This document shows positions 45,411-54,231 of a stretch of DNA of 64,000 bases, piece by piece. Numbering within the stretch: position 1 is the stretch's first letter; each line of letters starts with the position of its first letter. Source of the stretch: Caulobacter sp. (GTDB taxonomy: Bacteria; Pseudomonadota; Alphaproteobacteria; Caulobacterales; Caulobacteraceae); contig WGLL01000009.1 of NCBI GenBank assembly GCA_016125585.1, positions 160,499-224,498 on the forward strand. Reading direction: 5' to 3'. Both the position numbers and the translations under genes were made by a program. The notes under the pieces are model-generated. The model saw nothing but the letters and a program-made list of their open reading frames with translations, had not been told where the DNA came from and did not search any database.

Positions 45411-45791
45411 ATGATCCTCGCCGTCGCCCTCGCGCTCGCCTTTCAGGCCGCGCCCGCCACCCAGCCCGCGACAGCCAATCCGCCCCAGCCCGCCGCTGCG
45501 ACCCGGCCCGCCGACCAACAGGGAGAGGACGATGAGGACTGGGGCGTGGCCGACTATCTCAACAGGCCGCCCGCCGCCGCCGCGGAATCGGACCCGGCGG
45601 CGGCGAACCTCGCCGCGATCGAGCGCGCCGAGGCCGCCCGTCGAGAGGCCAACGCCCCCGCGTCGGTCGAGGAATCCCAGGCCGGCCGCCGCTGCCACAG
45701 CACGCCCAACGGCTTCGTCTGCGGAACCAGCGAGAAGGCCCGCAAGCAGTCGGAGACCCTGCTCAACAATATGCTGAACCGACCGGACTAG
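45411..45791 (+). CDS. Small secreted protein of unknown function
   Basis: 126 residues from ATG 45411, with ACAGGAG upstream. A short signal peptide (MILAVALALAFQAAPATQP) is followed by an Ala/Pro-rich linker and a charged region (EDDEDWGVADYLNRPPAA), ending with two cysteines in RRCHSTPNGFVCG that may form a disulfide. No domain is known. Probably periplasmic. Confidence 0.65.
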   Translation: MILAVALALAFQAAPATQPATANPPQPAAATRPADQQGEDDEDWGVADYLNRPPAAAAESDPAAANLAAIERAEAARREANAPASVEESQAGRRCHSTPNGFVCGTSEKARKQSETLLNNMLNRPD

Positions 45792-45813
45792 GGCAGATCA
45801 CCCTGCAATCCGC

Positions 45814-45837
45814 CTTCCCGGCGAAGGCCGGGATCCA
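45814..45837. repeat. Palindromic intergenic repeat, copy 2 (single end)
   Basis: CTTCCCGGCGAAGGCCGGGA plus TCCA is the core end unit of the repeat family. The facing end is missing; instead AGCCGCCT (45843-45850) and AGGCGGCT (45885-45892) form another small inverted pair. The 173-bp gap to the next gene contains nothing else recognisable. Confidence 0.65.
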
Positions 45838-45964
45838 GGTTCAGCCGCCTTGCCAGCCAGGTTGTTCTGAACGGGCCGCTGCTCAGGCGGCTGGGCTTGG
45901 GCCTTGGTTGGCGCCACCCTCCGGGTCGCCGTGGCAAGCGGACGAAAGACGGTTCGGCCCGAAC

Positions 45965-46570
45965 TTAAGCCGCGCTGAAACTCCGGGCCTGTTCGATCCA
46001 GGCTTCCCGGCCGATGCGGCCCATCAGTTTCATGTCCTTGTCGAGGGCTTCCACCTCGGCTTCGGTCCAGGCGGCGATCTGCGCCAGCCGGGTCACGCCG
46101 CGCTCGGCCAGGGCCGCCGCCAGCTTCGGGCCAACGCCCTTCAGCACCGTCAGATCATCGGCGGCGGCCGGGGCCTCCGGCGCGGGAAGGGGGTCGGGAT
46201 CGACCGCGACCAGAACCGGAGCCTCGATGACCGGATCCATGACCACGTCCATGTCGGGCAACGCCTCGACGACGGTCCCGACGGCCTCGGTCATGGTTTC
46301 GACCACGGCGTCCGCTGTCGCCTCGATCACCGCAGCCGCCGTCTCGACGACGTCGGGGGCCTCGACCTGATCGTCGGCCGCAGCTCGCGGCGCGGCCAGA
46401 AGCGCCTCGAGGTTGGTCGGCCGCATCCAGCGGGTGGCCCAGAACACCGCGGCGCCCATCATGGCGGCGCCGCCGATCATCATCCACAGGGGAGAACTGA
46501 CGCCGACTGGCAGGCGCGTCGCCTTTTCGGTGGCGTCCTTGAGATCGGGCGTGGAAGTCGCGAGGGTCAT
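45965..46570 (-). CDS. Membrane-anchored protein with a C-terminal helix-hairpin-helix domain
   Basis: 201 residues from ATG 46570. One N-terminal helix (PLWMMIGGAAMMGAAVFWA), a long Ala/Val/Glu-rich linker with near-periodic VVE/VIEA units, and a C-terminal domain DDLTVLKGVGPKLAAALAERGVTRLAQIAAW (quoted in parts). That last domain is the helix-hairpin-helix type found at the ends of some ribosomal, DNA-binding and complex I-associated proteins. It probably binds DNA or another protein near the membrane. Function unknown. Confidence 0.75.
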   Translation of the reverse strand: MTLATSTPDLKDATEKATRLPVGVSSPLWMMIGGAAMMGAAVFWATRWMRPTNLEALLAAPRAAADDQVEAPDVVETAAAVIEATADAVVETMTEAVGTVVEALPDMDVVMDPVIEAPVLVAVDPDPLPAPEAPAAADDLTVLKGVGPKLAAALAERGVTRLAQIAAWTEAEVEALDKDMKLMGRIGREAWIEQARSFSAA

Positions 46571-46661
46571 GACAGGGATGTCTCCGCCTGGGGCGGCCGG
46601 GGAGCGCCGCCGGTTGTGCGTCGCAACATAACACATCCGTGCTGTTCGCACATGCAATAAA

Positions 46662-47486
46662 TCAGCCGTCGAGCCGCCAGGCCTCCCCGCGTCCCTGCCC
46701 CTCGCCCAGCCCGGCGACCCAGCGGCAGATCTCGCCCAGCGGCGCATCCAGCCCGACCGGCGCGCCGGCGACGACCAGGGCGCAGCCGTTCATCTTCATC
46801 GGATTGTCCAGCGGCCGCAGCCGGCATTCGGCGACCATGGCGTCCGGCGCCAGCGGTTCGATCTGGCGCAGGAAGTGGTCGAAGGTCTCCAGATCCTTCA
46901 GCGGCAGCCAGGCGGCAAGGACCGCCGACGGGTTCTTCGCCAGCACCCCGGCCAGGGTCTCGGCGATCCGGCTGTAGTCGTCCGCCCGCTCGAACGGCGG
47001 GTCGATCAGCACCAGAACCCGCCCGGCCTCCGGGGTCCGGGCGACGGCCGTGGCGTAGCCGTCCGCCTGCACCGCCTCGGCGCCCTCATGACCTGCCAGC
47101 GTCTGCCGCAGCAGCGCCAGATCATCGTCGCGCAGCTCGCAGGCGGTGTAGCGGTCGCCGGGCCGCAGCCGACCGCCGATCAGGCTGGGCGAGCCGGGAT
47201 AGAACCGCACCCCGCCCCCGGGATTGCCCGCCGCGACCGCCGCCTTGAGAGCATCGAACACCGCCGGCGCCAACGGCGTCTCCATCAGCCGGAACACCCC
47301 CTGCGCCGCCTCGCCGGTCCGCCGCGACAGTTCGCCCTCCAGGTCATAGCCGCCGGCCCCGGCGTGGGTGTCGATGAGGGTCAGCGGGCGCGGATCGGCC
47401 ATCAGCAGGTCGAGCAGTTGCAGCAGCCCCGCGTGCTTGACCAGATCGGCGAAATTGCCGGCGTGAAAGGCGTGGCGATAGTTCAA
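46662..47486 (-). CDS. rlmJ: 23S rRNA (adenine(2030)-N6)-methyltransferase
   Basis: 274 residues. MNYRHAFHAGNFADLVKH is the invariant N-terminus of RlmJ, followed by TLIDTHAGAGGYDL, and the catalytic motif here is LIDPPFE (D-P-P-F). It methylates A2030 of 23S rRNA with SAM. The gene is monocistronic and divergent from the topoisomerase gene. Confidence 0.95.
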   Translation of the reverse strand: MNYRHAFHAGNFADLVKHAGLLQLLDLLMADPRPLTLIDTHAGAGGYDLEGELSRRTGEAAQGVFRLMETPLAPAVFDALKAAVAAGNPGGGVRFYPGSPSLIGGRLRPGDRYTACELRDDDLALLRQTLAGHEGAEAVQADGYATAVARTPEAGRVLVLIDPPFERADDYSRIAETLAGVLAKNPSAVLAAWLPLKDLETFDHFLRQIEPLAPDAMVAECRLRPLDNPMKMNGCALVVAGAPVGLDAPLGEICRWVAGLGEGQGRGEAWRLDG

Positions 47487-47602
47487 GGCGGCGCTCCCTG
47501 CGTGCGGAACTCACCGCCCTCCAGCCACGTTGCGCGAACAGAAGCAAGCGTGAGCCCCATGACCGGTCCCCTTTCCCCCGTTCCGCCGCGGCAGGCCGGC
47601 TG

Positions 47603-48622
47603 ATGCCGCGCGATGGCGGGGACGACCCCGAACTCCCCGAAGGCCTGGTCTATTGCAGCGACGGCGGCGCCGGATACAGCCGCCGGGCCGTCTCGGGCGG
47701 CTGGGCCTATTACGATCAGGCCGGCCACAGGATCCAGGCCGCCGCCACCCTCGACCGCATCGCCCGACTCGTCATCCCCCCGGCCTGGACCGACGTCTGG
47801 ATCGCCCCGCGACCCGGCTGCCACATCCAGGCCACCGGCCGCGACGCCCGAGGCCGCAAGCAATACCGCTACCATCCTGACTGGTCGGCGCATCGCGACG
47901 ACGCCAAGTTCAGCCGTGTCGCCGCCTTCGGTCGCGCCCTGCCCCGCCTGCGCAAGCGGGTGCAGAAGGACCTGCGCCGCAAGGGCCTGCCCAAGGCCAA
48001 GGTGGTCGCCGCCGTCATCAGCCTGCTCGAACTGACCCTGATCCGCGTCGGCAACGACGAATACGCCCGCACCAACAAGAGCTTCGGCCTGACCACCCTG
48101 CGCGACCGCCACGCCACCCTTACCAGCGCCGGCGGGGTGTTCGAATTCACCGGCAAGAGCGGCAAGACCCACCGCACCCGCTTCCAGGACCGCCGCCTCG
48201 CCCGGGTGGTCAAGTCCTGCCAGGACCTGCGCGGCCAGCGGCTGTTCCAGTACCGGGATGACGATGGCGACCTCTGCGCCATCGCCTCGGGCGATGTGAA
48301 CGACTATCTGCGCGAGGCCACCGGCGAGAATTTCACCGCCAAGGACTTCCGCACCTGGGCCGGCACGCTTGAGGCGGCGCGCGTCCTCTGCTCCGACGAG
48401 GCCTGCGGCTCCGGCAAGAGCGCCGTCACCGCCTGCGTCAAGGCGGTCGCCAGACGCCTCGGCAACACGCCGGCCGTCTGCCGCAAGGCCTATATCCACC
48501 CCCTGATTCCCCGCGCCTTCGAGGCCGGAAAGCTGACCCTCAAGCCCGGAAAGTCGGATCGCGCTTTCGAGACCGCCGTGATCCGCCTGCTCGAGGCCGC
48601 CGGCGCCGAAGCTCAGGCCTGA
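47603..48622 (+). CDS. DNA topoisomerase IB (poxvirus type)
   Basis: 339 residues. The bacterial topoisomerase IB N-terminal region (IARLVIPPAWTDVWIAP, RDARGRKQYRYHPDW) precedes the catalytic domain. Candidate active-site residues are Arg148 (LIRVGNDEYA), Lys185 (FTGKSGK), Arg250 (KDFRTW) and nucleophile Tyr297 (CRKAYIHP). It relaxes supercoils by a 3'-phosphotyrosyl nick without ATP. It is common in Caulobacterales. Confidence 0.95.
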   Translation: MPRDGGDDPELPEGLVYCSDGGAGYSRRAVSGGWAYYDQAGHRIQAAATLDRIARLVIPPAWTDVWIAPRPGCHIQATGRDARGRKQYRYHPDWSAHRDDAKFSRVAAFGRALPRLRKRVQKDLRRKGLPKAKVVAAVISLLELTLIRVGNDEYARTNKSFGLTTLRDRHATLTSAGGVFEFTGKSGKTHRTRFQDRRLARVVKSCQDLRGQRLFQYRDDDGDLCAIASGDVNDYLREATGENFTAKDFRTWAGTLEAARVLCSDEACGSGKSAVTACVKAVARRLGNTPAVCRKAYIHPLIPRAFEAGKLTLKPGKSDRAFETAVIRLLEAAGAEAQA

Positions 48623-48702
48623 CGCCAAGTCACCCTTCCCAAACCGGCCGTCCTGCGTAAGGTGAACGCCAATCACCAAAAACCTATCGGGAGATACAGA
48701 TC

Positions 48703-49908
48703 ATGGCTGGCCGGAAGATGCGCTTCGGCGCCTTCATCGCCCCCTTCCACCCGCTGCGCGAGAACCCGACCCTCGCCCTTGAGCGCGATATCGAGCTGGT
48801 CCAGCACATGGACCGGCTGGGCTTCGAGGAAGCCTGGATCGGCGAGCACCACTCCGCCGGCTACGAACTGATCGCCAGCCCCGAACTCTTCATCGCCACC
48901 GTCGCCGAGCGCACGAAGACCATTCGCCTTGGCACCGGCGTCTCCTCCCTGCCCTATCACCACCCGCTGATGCTGGCCGACCGCATCAACCAGCTGGACC
49001 ACATCACCCGGGGCCGGGTGATGCTGGGCTGCGGCCCGGGCGCCCTACCCTCCGACGCCTTCATGATGGGCATCCCGGTCAGCGCCCAGCGGGACCGGAT
49101 GGACGAGGCCCTCGACGTCCTCGTGCCGCTGCTGCGCGGCGAACAGGTCACCAAGGTCACCGACTGGTTCACCCTGCAGGAAGCCCGCCTGCAGATGACC
49201 CCCTACAGCCGCCCGTCCGTCGAGATCTGCGCGGCCAGCCAGGTCTCCCCCACCGGGGCCAAGGCCTGCGGCCGCCACGGCATCGGCATGCTCAGCATCG
49301 GCGCCACCCAGTCGGGCGGCTTCAACGCCCTCGCCAGCAACTGGGCCATCGCCGAGGAAGCCGCGAAGGACGCCGGCACCACCGTCGACCGCAATGGCTG
49401 GCGCCTGGTCGGTCCGATGCACATCGCCGCCACCCGTGAGGAAGCCCGCGCCCAGGTCCGCTTCGGCCTCGATGACTGGCTCTACTACTTCCGCGAGGTC
49501 GCCGCCCTGCCGCTGGCGCCGCAGGACGGGTCCGATCCGGTCGACGCCCTGATCAATTCCGGCATGGCCGTGATCGGCACCCCCGATGACGCCATCGCCC
49601 AGATCGAGCGGCTGGAGAAACAGTCGGGCGGCTTCGGCGTCTTCTTGTTCATGGACCACAACTGGGCCGAATGGGACCACAAGAAGAAGTCCTACGAACT
49701 CTTCGCCCGCTACGTGGCCCCGAAATTCCAGGGCCTGAACGAGAACCGCGAAACCTCGCTGAAGTGGGCCGCCGAGAACCGCCCCCGCTTCATCGGCGAG
49801 GCCATGGCCGCCGTCGGCGCCCGCGTCGCCCAGCACATCCAGGAAAAGGGCACCGAGAACATCCGCCCCGAAATCCTCGCCGCCATGGGCATGGACAAGA
49901 AGGAATAG
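48703..49908 (+). CDS. LLM class flavin-dependent monooxygenase
   Basis: 401 residues. Bacterial-luciferase-like features are IGEHHSAGYELIASPELFIA near residue 46, then GTGVSSLPYHHPLMLADRINQLDHI, GRVMLGCGPG and VGPMHIAATREEA. The overall sequence resembles limonene 1,2-monooxygenase-type enzymes. It would use reduced FMN supplied by a separate reductase; none is adjacent. The substrate is not known. Confidence 0.88.
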   Translation: MAGRKMRFGAFIAPFHPLRENPTLALERDIELVQHMDRLGFEEAWIGEHHSAGYELIASPELFIATVAERTKTIRLGTGVSSLPYHHPLMLADRINQLDHITRGRVMLGCGPGALPSDAFMMGIPVSAQRDRMDEALDVLVPLLRGEQVTKVTDWFTLQEARLQMTPYSRPSVEICAASQVSPTGAKACGRHGIGMLSIGATQSGGFNALASNWAIAEEAAKDAGTTVDRNGWRLVGPMHIAATREEARAQVRFGLDDWLYYFREVAALPLAPQDGSDPVDALINSGMAVIGTPDDAIAQIERLEKQSGGFGVFLFMDHNWAEWDHKKKSYELFARYVAPKFQGLNENRETSLKWAAENRPRFIGEAMAAVGARVAQHIQEKGTENIRPEILAAMGMDKKE

Positions 49909-49913
49909 CATCT

Positions 49914-50069
49914 CCCCCGCTCATCCCGGCGAAGGCCGGGACCCATCCGCGTGATCTCGCCGCTTTCCGGACGGGTATGAATTCCGCCCGTCCGGAACTT
50001 GCTTGCGGCTAACCGCACGGCCCAGCGCTCTGGCGGATGGGTCCCGGCCTTCGCCGGGATGAGCGGGGG
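49914..50069. repeat. Palindromic intergenic repeat, copy 3 (complete, 37-bp arms)
   Basis: A perfect 37-bp inverted repeat (49914-49950 and 50033-50069) whose inner core is TCATCCCGGCGAAGGCCGGG. Within it lies a second perfect inverted repeat, TTCCGGACGGG (49965-49975) and CCCGTCCGGAA (49987-49997). The whole 156-bp unit resembles a nested REP/MITE-like element. It begins 5 bp after the monooxygenase stop. Confidence 0.85.
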
Positions 50070-50120
50070 TTGGAGAGCAATCCACTCGACTCTTCCGGGC
50101 AAGCCCCACATCTTTCAGGC

Positions 50121-50504
50121 GTGACCCTCTTCCTCCTCCCCAGCGCGCGCCAACGCGACCCCACCGTCGAGGCCTGGTTCGAGGCCGCCGATCCCCTCCG
50201 CGACCTCGTCCGGCCCTGGTTCGACCGTATCCGCGCCCTCGGCCCCGATATTCGCGAGCTGATCCACGACCACGCCCCGACCGCCTGCGTTGGCGAGGCC
50301 GCCTTCGTCTACACCGCCGCCTTCTCCGCTCACGCCGCCATCGGCTTCTTCCACGGCGCCGATCTGGCTGACCCGCACCGTCTGCTCGAAGGCTCCGGCA
50401 AGCGCATGCGTCACCTCAAGCTTCGTCCGGGCCGGCCGTCGGACGACGACGCCATCGCCGCCCTCCTCGACGCCGCCTACGCCGACATCAGGGCCCGCCT
50501 GTGA
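50121..50504 (+). CDS. DUF1801 domain-containing protein
   Basis: 127 residues from GTG 50121. It has the DUF1801 pattern: VEAWFEAADPLRDLVRPWFDRIRAL, IHDHAPTACVGEAAFVYTAAFSAHAAIGFFHGADLAD, then LLEGSGKRMRHLKLRPG. These small proteins resemble YdhG/YjhX-like folds and have no assigned reaction. Upstream frame extends into the palindromic repeat and is ignored. The stop overlaps the start of the next gene by 4 bp (GTGA). Confidence 0.87.
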   Translation: MTLFLLPSARQRDPTVEAWFEAADPLRDLVRPWFDRIRALGPDIRELIHDHAPTACVGEAAFVYTAAFSAHAAIGFFHGADLADPHRLLEGSGKRMRHLKLRPGRPSDDDAIAALLDAAYADIRARL

Positions 50505-51310
50505 ACCTCGCCGCCTATCTCGACCGCATCGGCCACGGCGGCCCGGTCCGGCCGGACCTCGCCACCCTGAGGGCGGTCCACCGCGCCCATCATCTGGCCA
50601 TCCCTTACGAGAATCTCGACGTCCAGCTTGGTCGCCCGGTGACCACCGATCCCGCCGCCGCCTTCGACAAGATCGTCACCCGGCGTCGCGGCGGCTGGTG
50701 CTACGAGATGAACGGCCTCTTGGGCTGGGCGCTCGGCGAGATCGGCTTTCGGGTGACCCGGATGGCCGGGGGCGTGATGCGCGAGGCGCGCGGCGACGAG
50801 GCGGTCGGCAACCACCTGATCCTCCGGGTCGATCTCGATGACGGTCCCTGGCTGGCCGATGTCGGCTTCGGCGACGGCCCGATCGAGCCCTACCCCATCG
50901 TCGATGGCCCCGTCGCGGGCGGCGCCTTCGCCTACCGGCTGGAGGATCAGCGGGACGGCTGGTGGCGGCTGCACAACCATCCGGCCGGCGGCGCGCCCAG
51001 CTTCGACTTCCGCATCGCCCCCGCCGACGAGGCGGCCCTGGCCGAGCGCTGCCACTGGCTCCAGACAGATCCGACCTCCGGCTTCGTCCAGAACGCGGTG
51101 GTCCAGCGCCATCGTCCCGACGGCCTGTTGATGATGCGCGGCCGCACCCTGCGCACCCTGACCGCCGGGGGCGCGACCGACCGGCTGATCGCCGACGCCG
51201 GGGACTATGTCGCCACCCTCAAGGCCGATTTCGACCTCGACCTCCCCGACGCCGCGACCCTCTGGCCCGCGATCATGGCCCGCCACCAGGCCCTGTTCGG
51301 GGACGACTGA
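50501..51310 (+). CDS. nat: Arylamine N-acetyltransferase
   Basis: 269 residues from GTG 50501, with the catalytic triad Cys67 (RRGGWCYEMN), His105 (GNHLILRV) and Asp120 (ADVGFGD), all correctly spaced. It transfers acetyl from acetyl-CoA to arylamines and hydrazines and may act on native small amines. GTGA overlap with DUF1801 implies co-translation. Confidence 0.95.
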   Translation: MNLAAYLDRIGHGGPVRPDLATLRAVHRAHHLAIPYENLDVQLGRPVTTDPAAAFDKIVTRRRGGWCYEMNGLLGWALGEIGFRVTRMAGGVMREARGDEAVGNHLILRVDLDDGPWLADVGFGDGPIEPYPIVDGPVAGGAFAYRLEDQRDGWWRLHNHPAGGAPSFDFRIAPADEAALAERCHWLQTDPTSGFVQNAVVQRHRPDGLLMMRGRTLRTLTAGGATDRLIADAGDYVATLKADFDLDLPDAATLWPAIMARHQALFGDD

Positions 51311-51636
51311 TTAGACCCGGGTAAAAATATCGAGGCCGGCTGCGCGCTCTTTGGCGGCCCGACCACGCCCGGGCGCAAACAGGCCCACAATCGCAGTCAG
51401 GCGACCTACGGCCGGCCTACGCCGCGACCTACGATTCCAGCGCCTCGGGCTACCCGGAGACCCACACATTCCTGCACATTTTCAGGGCCTTGCCGAAATC
51501 TGCTCCACCCCGGTCCTGACGACAGAGTATAATTGCAGGTCGCTTCGCTAGCGCACGGTCCCGACGCCAGCCGCGATGCCGCCGCGCGCCCGCCGCCTGA
51601 AACCAGCGGAACGACCTCTGCCGTGATCGCCGCGCG
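51311..51636. other. Gene-free intergenic region
   Basis: 326 bases between the convergent nat and alcohol dehydrogenase genes. I see no coding frame with family-like sequence, no clear terminator hairpin with T tract and no tRNA. The stretch around 51311-51340 is briefly AT-rich (GTAAAAATATC). Confidence 0.6.
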
Positions 51637-52713
51637 TCAGTTCAGGGAGGGGTTCACCAGGATCTTCACATGCGCCTCGGGGTCCTTCAGGTCCGTGAAG
51701 GCCTGGGCCACGCCTGACAGACCAACCGTGCCGGTGATCAGCGGCGCCACGTCCAGCCGCCCCTCGGCGATGTCGTGCAGGGTCCCGGCGAACTCTTCCG
51801 GCGTGTAGCCAAGCACGAACTTCAGATCGAGTTGCTTGTTGATGCACAGCGACGGCTCGATCCGGTCGGGCTCCATACAGACCCCGGCGACCAGGATCTG
51901 CGATCCGGGCGGGCAGCCCTCGATCACGCTCTGCAGCACCCCGGGCGAGCCGACGCATTCGAACACCACCGAACGGCCCTTCAACTGTCCGGACATCCGG
52001 GCCATGGCGTGCTCGACCAGGGTCGAGGGCACCCCGAAGTCCTTCCACTTCAGATGCGGCGAGCCCTCGGCCGGATCGACCACCACATCGGCGCCCAGTC
52101 TTTCGGCGAGCGCCCGCCTGGCCGGCGAGAAGTCCGCGGCGATGATCGGCCCGTGACCGCGCAGCTTCAGCGCGGCGATCACCGCCAGGCCGACCGGCCC
52201 GCAGCCCAGCACCAGCGAGGCGCTGCCCGGCTCCAGGGCCGCCTCGGCCACCGCATGGGCGCCGACCGACATCGGCTCGGTCAGCGCCGCCAGATCGGTC
52301 GCCAGGCCGTTGGGCACCTCCAGCAGCATGGCCTCGGTCAGGGCCATGTATTCGGCGAAACCCCCGGGGAAGGTATTGGAATAGCCGACCGCCTCGAACC
52401 CCGCCGGGCCAAAGGTCATCGGCACGCTGACCACCCGGGTCCCCGGCTTGAACCGCCCGCCGCCAGCGCCGTGCTCGATCACCTCGGCGCAGAACTCATG
52501 GCCGAAGACCATGTCCGCCGCCGGATTCATCCGGTCCGACCCGCCGGCCTTCTTGGCCAGGTCGACCATGTGATCGAGATAGTGCAGCGCATGCAGGTCC
52601 GACCCGCAGATGCCGCACACCAGCGTCTTGACCAGGGTCTGCCCCGGTCCCGGCGTCGGGGCCGCCATCTCGTCGCAGACCAGTTTTCCCGAGCGTCTGA
52701 TGACGGCGCGCAT
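51637..52713 (-). CDS. Zinc-dependent alcohol dehydrogenase family protein
   Basis: 358 residues, medium-chain dehydrogenase. Catalytic zinc ligands are in CGICGSDLH and VFGHEFCAEVIEHG, and the NAD loop is LVLGCGPVGLAVIAAL. The four-Cys structural zinc loop of classic ADHs is missing, and an insertion (YLDHMVDLAKKAGGSDRMNPAADM) separates the first ligand from GHE. Substrate unknown. The upstream aminotransferase on the same strand is 111 bp away. Confidence 0.88.
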   Translation of the reverse strand: MRAVIRRSGKLVCDEMAAPTPGPGQTLVKTLVCGICGSDLHALHYLDHMVDLAKKAGGSDRMNPAADMVFGHEFCAEVIEHGAGGGRFKPGTRVVSVPMTFGPAGFEAVGYSNTFPGGFAEYMALTEAMLLEVPNGLATDLAALTEPMSVGAHAVAEAALEPGSASLVLGCGPVGLAVIAALKLRGHGPIIAADFSPARRALAERLGADVVVDPAEGSPHLKWKDFGVPSTLVEHAMARMSGQLKGRSVVFECVGSPGVLQSVIEGCPPGSQILVAGVCMEPDRIEPSLCINKQLDLKFVLGYTPEEFAGTLHDIAEGRLDVAPLITGTVGLSGVAQAFTDLKDPEAHVKILVNPSLN

Positions 52714-52824
52714 GGTGGCATCCTCCCGATTGACCGCATTCCCGAGCGGCTTGCGACAGACGATACCGCAAGCCCTTCCCAGAAAAAGCCTGTCGTGGCG
52801 GAAGCCTGGGCGGATTTTCGCCGC

Positions 52825-54045
52825 TCAGCCGGCTCGGGCGATCAGCCGTCCCAGCCGCCGGACGCCCTCATCGATGTCGGCGTCACCCGGCATGGAATAG
52901 CTGAGCCGCAGGCAGTTGCGCGACGCGACCTCGGCGAAGAAGGGCTCGCCCGGCACAAAGGCGACCCGTTCCTCCGCCAGCGCCCGCTCCAGCAGGATCT
53001 TGCCGTCCAGCCCTTCCGGAAGGGTCAGCCAGACGAACATGCCGCCCTCGGGGATCGACCACGCCACGCCCGGCGGCATGTGCCGGTCCAGGGCGGCCAG
53101 CAGCGCCTGGCGCTTGGCGCCATAGGCCGCCCGCAGCCGGCCCAGATGCTGGTCATAGCCTTCCGACACCACCTGATGGGCGACCATCTGGTTGATCGTC
53201 GAGACATGCAGGTCCGCCCCCTGCTTCAGCAGCACCAGCTTCTCGATCGCCGCCGCCGCACCACAGACCCAGCCGATCCGCAGGGCCGGGGACAGGGTCT
53301 TGGAAAAGGTGCCGCAGTAGAGGGTCCGGGCCGTCTCGATCGAGCCCGTCCGTGCGATGTCCAGGCCAAGCAGTGTCGGCAGGGGCTCGCCCGCGAACCG
53401 CAGGTCGCGATAGGCCGCCTCCTCGATCAGGGTCATGTCCAGCCTGTCGGCCAGATCCAGCAGGCCTTCCCGTTCCGACAGGGTCAGGCTGCGACCCGTC
53501 GGGTTGGCGAAGTCCGGCACGAAATAGCCCACCGCGCCGGCGCATCTGGCCTCGAAGGCCTCGCCGCCCGCGCCGGAAAGCGCGCCGTCGGGCAGGTCCA
53601 GATAGGCCGGCTGATAGCCATTGAACGCCTGCAGCGCCCCAAGATAGGTCGGCCGCGCCGTCAGCACCGTGTCCCCGGCGCTCAGCAGCAGCTTTCCCAG
53701 CAGGTCGAGGGCCTGCTGCGACCCGGCGGTCAGCATGATGTTGTCGGCCGTGCAGGGCATGCCGTCCCGGGTCATCCGCCCGGCGATCCACTGGCGCAGG
53801 GGCAGATAGCCCTCGCTGACCGAATACTGCAGCGCCTGCCGGGCAAGGTCCGCATCGGCGAGAATCCGGCGGTAGGCCGCCTCGATGCGCTCGACCGGGA
53901 ACAGCTCCGGGTCGGGAATGCCGCCGGCGAAGGACAGGATGTCCGGCTGGTCCAGCAGCTTGAGGAGTTCGCGGATTTCGCTCGCGCGGACGCGGGCCAT
54001 CCTGTCGCTGAAACGGGCGGCCCAGTCGCGGGGTGTCGGGGTCAT
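52825..54045 (-). CDS. PLP-dependent class I/II aminotransferase
   Basis: 406 residues. N-terminal SDRMARVRASEIRELLKLLDQP and FAGGIPDPELFP are typical of 2-aminoadipate-type aminotransferases. PLP Lys lies in YCGTFSKTLSPALRIGW, and the aspartate and tyrosine contacts are in VPDFANPTGRSLTLSERE and EEAAYRDLRF. It probably transaminates aromatic or branched/aminoadipate-like amino acids. It lies between the ADH and the PYROXD2-like gene. Confidence 0.9.
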   Translation of the reverse strand: MTPTPRDWAARFSDRMARVRASEIRELLKLLDQPDILSFAGGIPDPELFPVERIEAAYRRILADADLARQALQYSVSEGYLPLRQWIAGRMTRDGMPCTADNIMLTAGSQQALDLLGKLLLSAGDTVLTARPTYLGALQAFNGYQPAYLDLPDGALSGAGGEAFEARCAGAVGYFVPDFANPTGRSLTLSEREGLLDLADRLDMTLIEEAAYRDLRFAGEPLPTLLGLDIARTGSIETARTLYCGTFSKTLSPALRIGWVCGAAAAIEKLVLLKQGADLHVSTINQMVAHQVVSEGYDQHLGRLRAAYGAKRQALLAALDRHMPPGVAWSIPEGGMFVWLTLPEGLDGKILLERALAEERVAFVPGEPFFAEVASRNCLRLSYSMPGDADIDEGVRRLGRLIARAG

Positions 54046-54231
54046 GAGGGAGGTTCCGGTATGAAACGGGGCGGGAAAGCCCGCCGGGATGCCGCGTGCG
54101 GCAAGGCGCCTGAGGTCAGATCAGGGGCTTCATACCTTGTGGTTCGGTCGCGAGAACCGGCTGGGCCGGCGCCCGCACAGGGTCGTGTTCATGCCCGACG
54201 ATTAGCCCGACGACGGGCCTCTGGAAAGGCC

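Noticed and set aside
54166..54231. Short minus-strand frames (MNTTLCGRRPSRF-like and MKPLI) before the aminotransferase, resembling a leader peptide
   Set aside because: No run of a single regulatory codon and no alternative terminator/antiterminator pair is visible.
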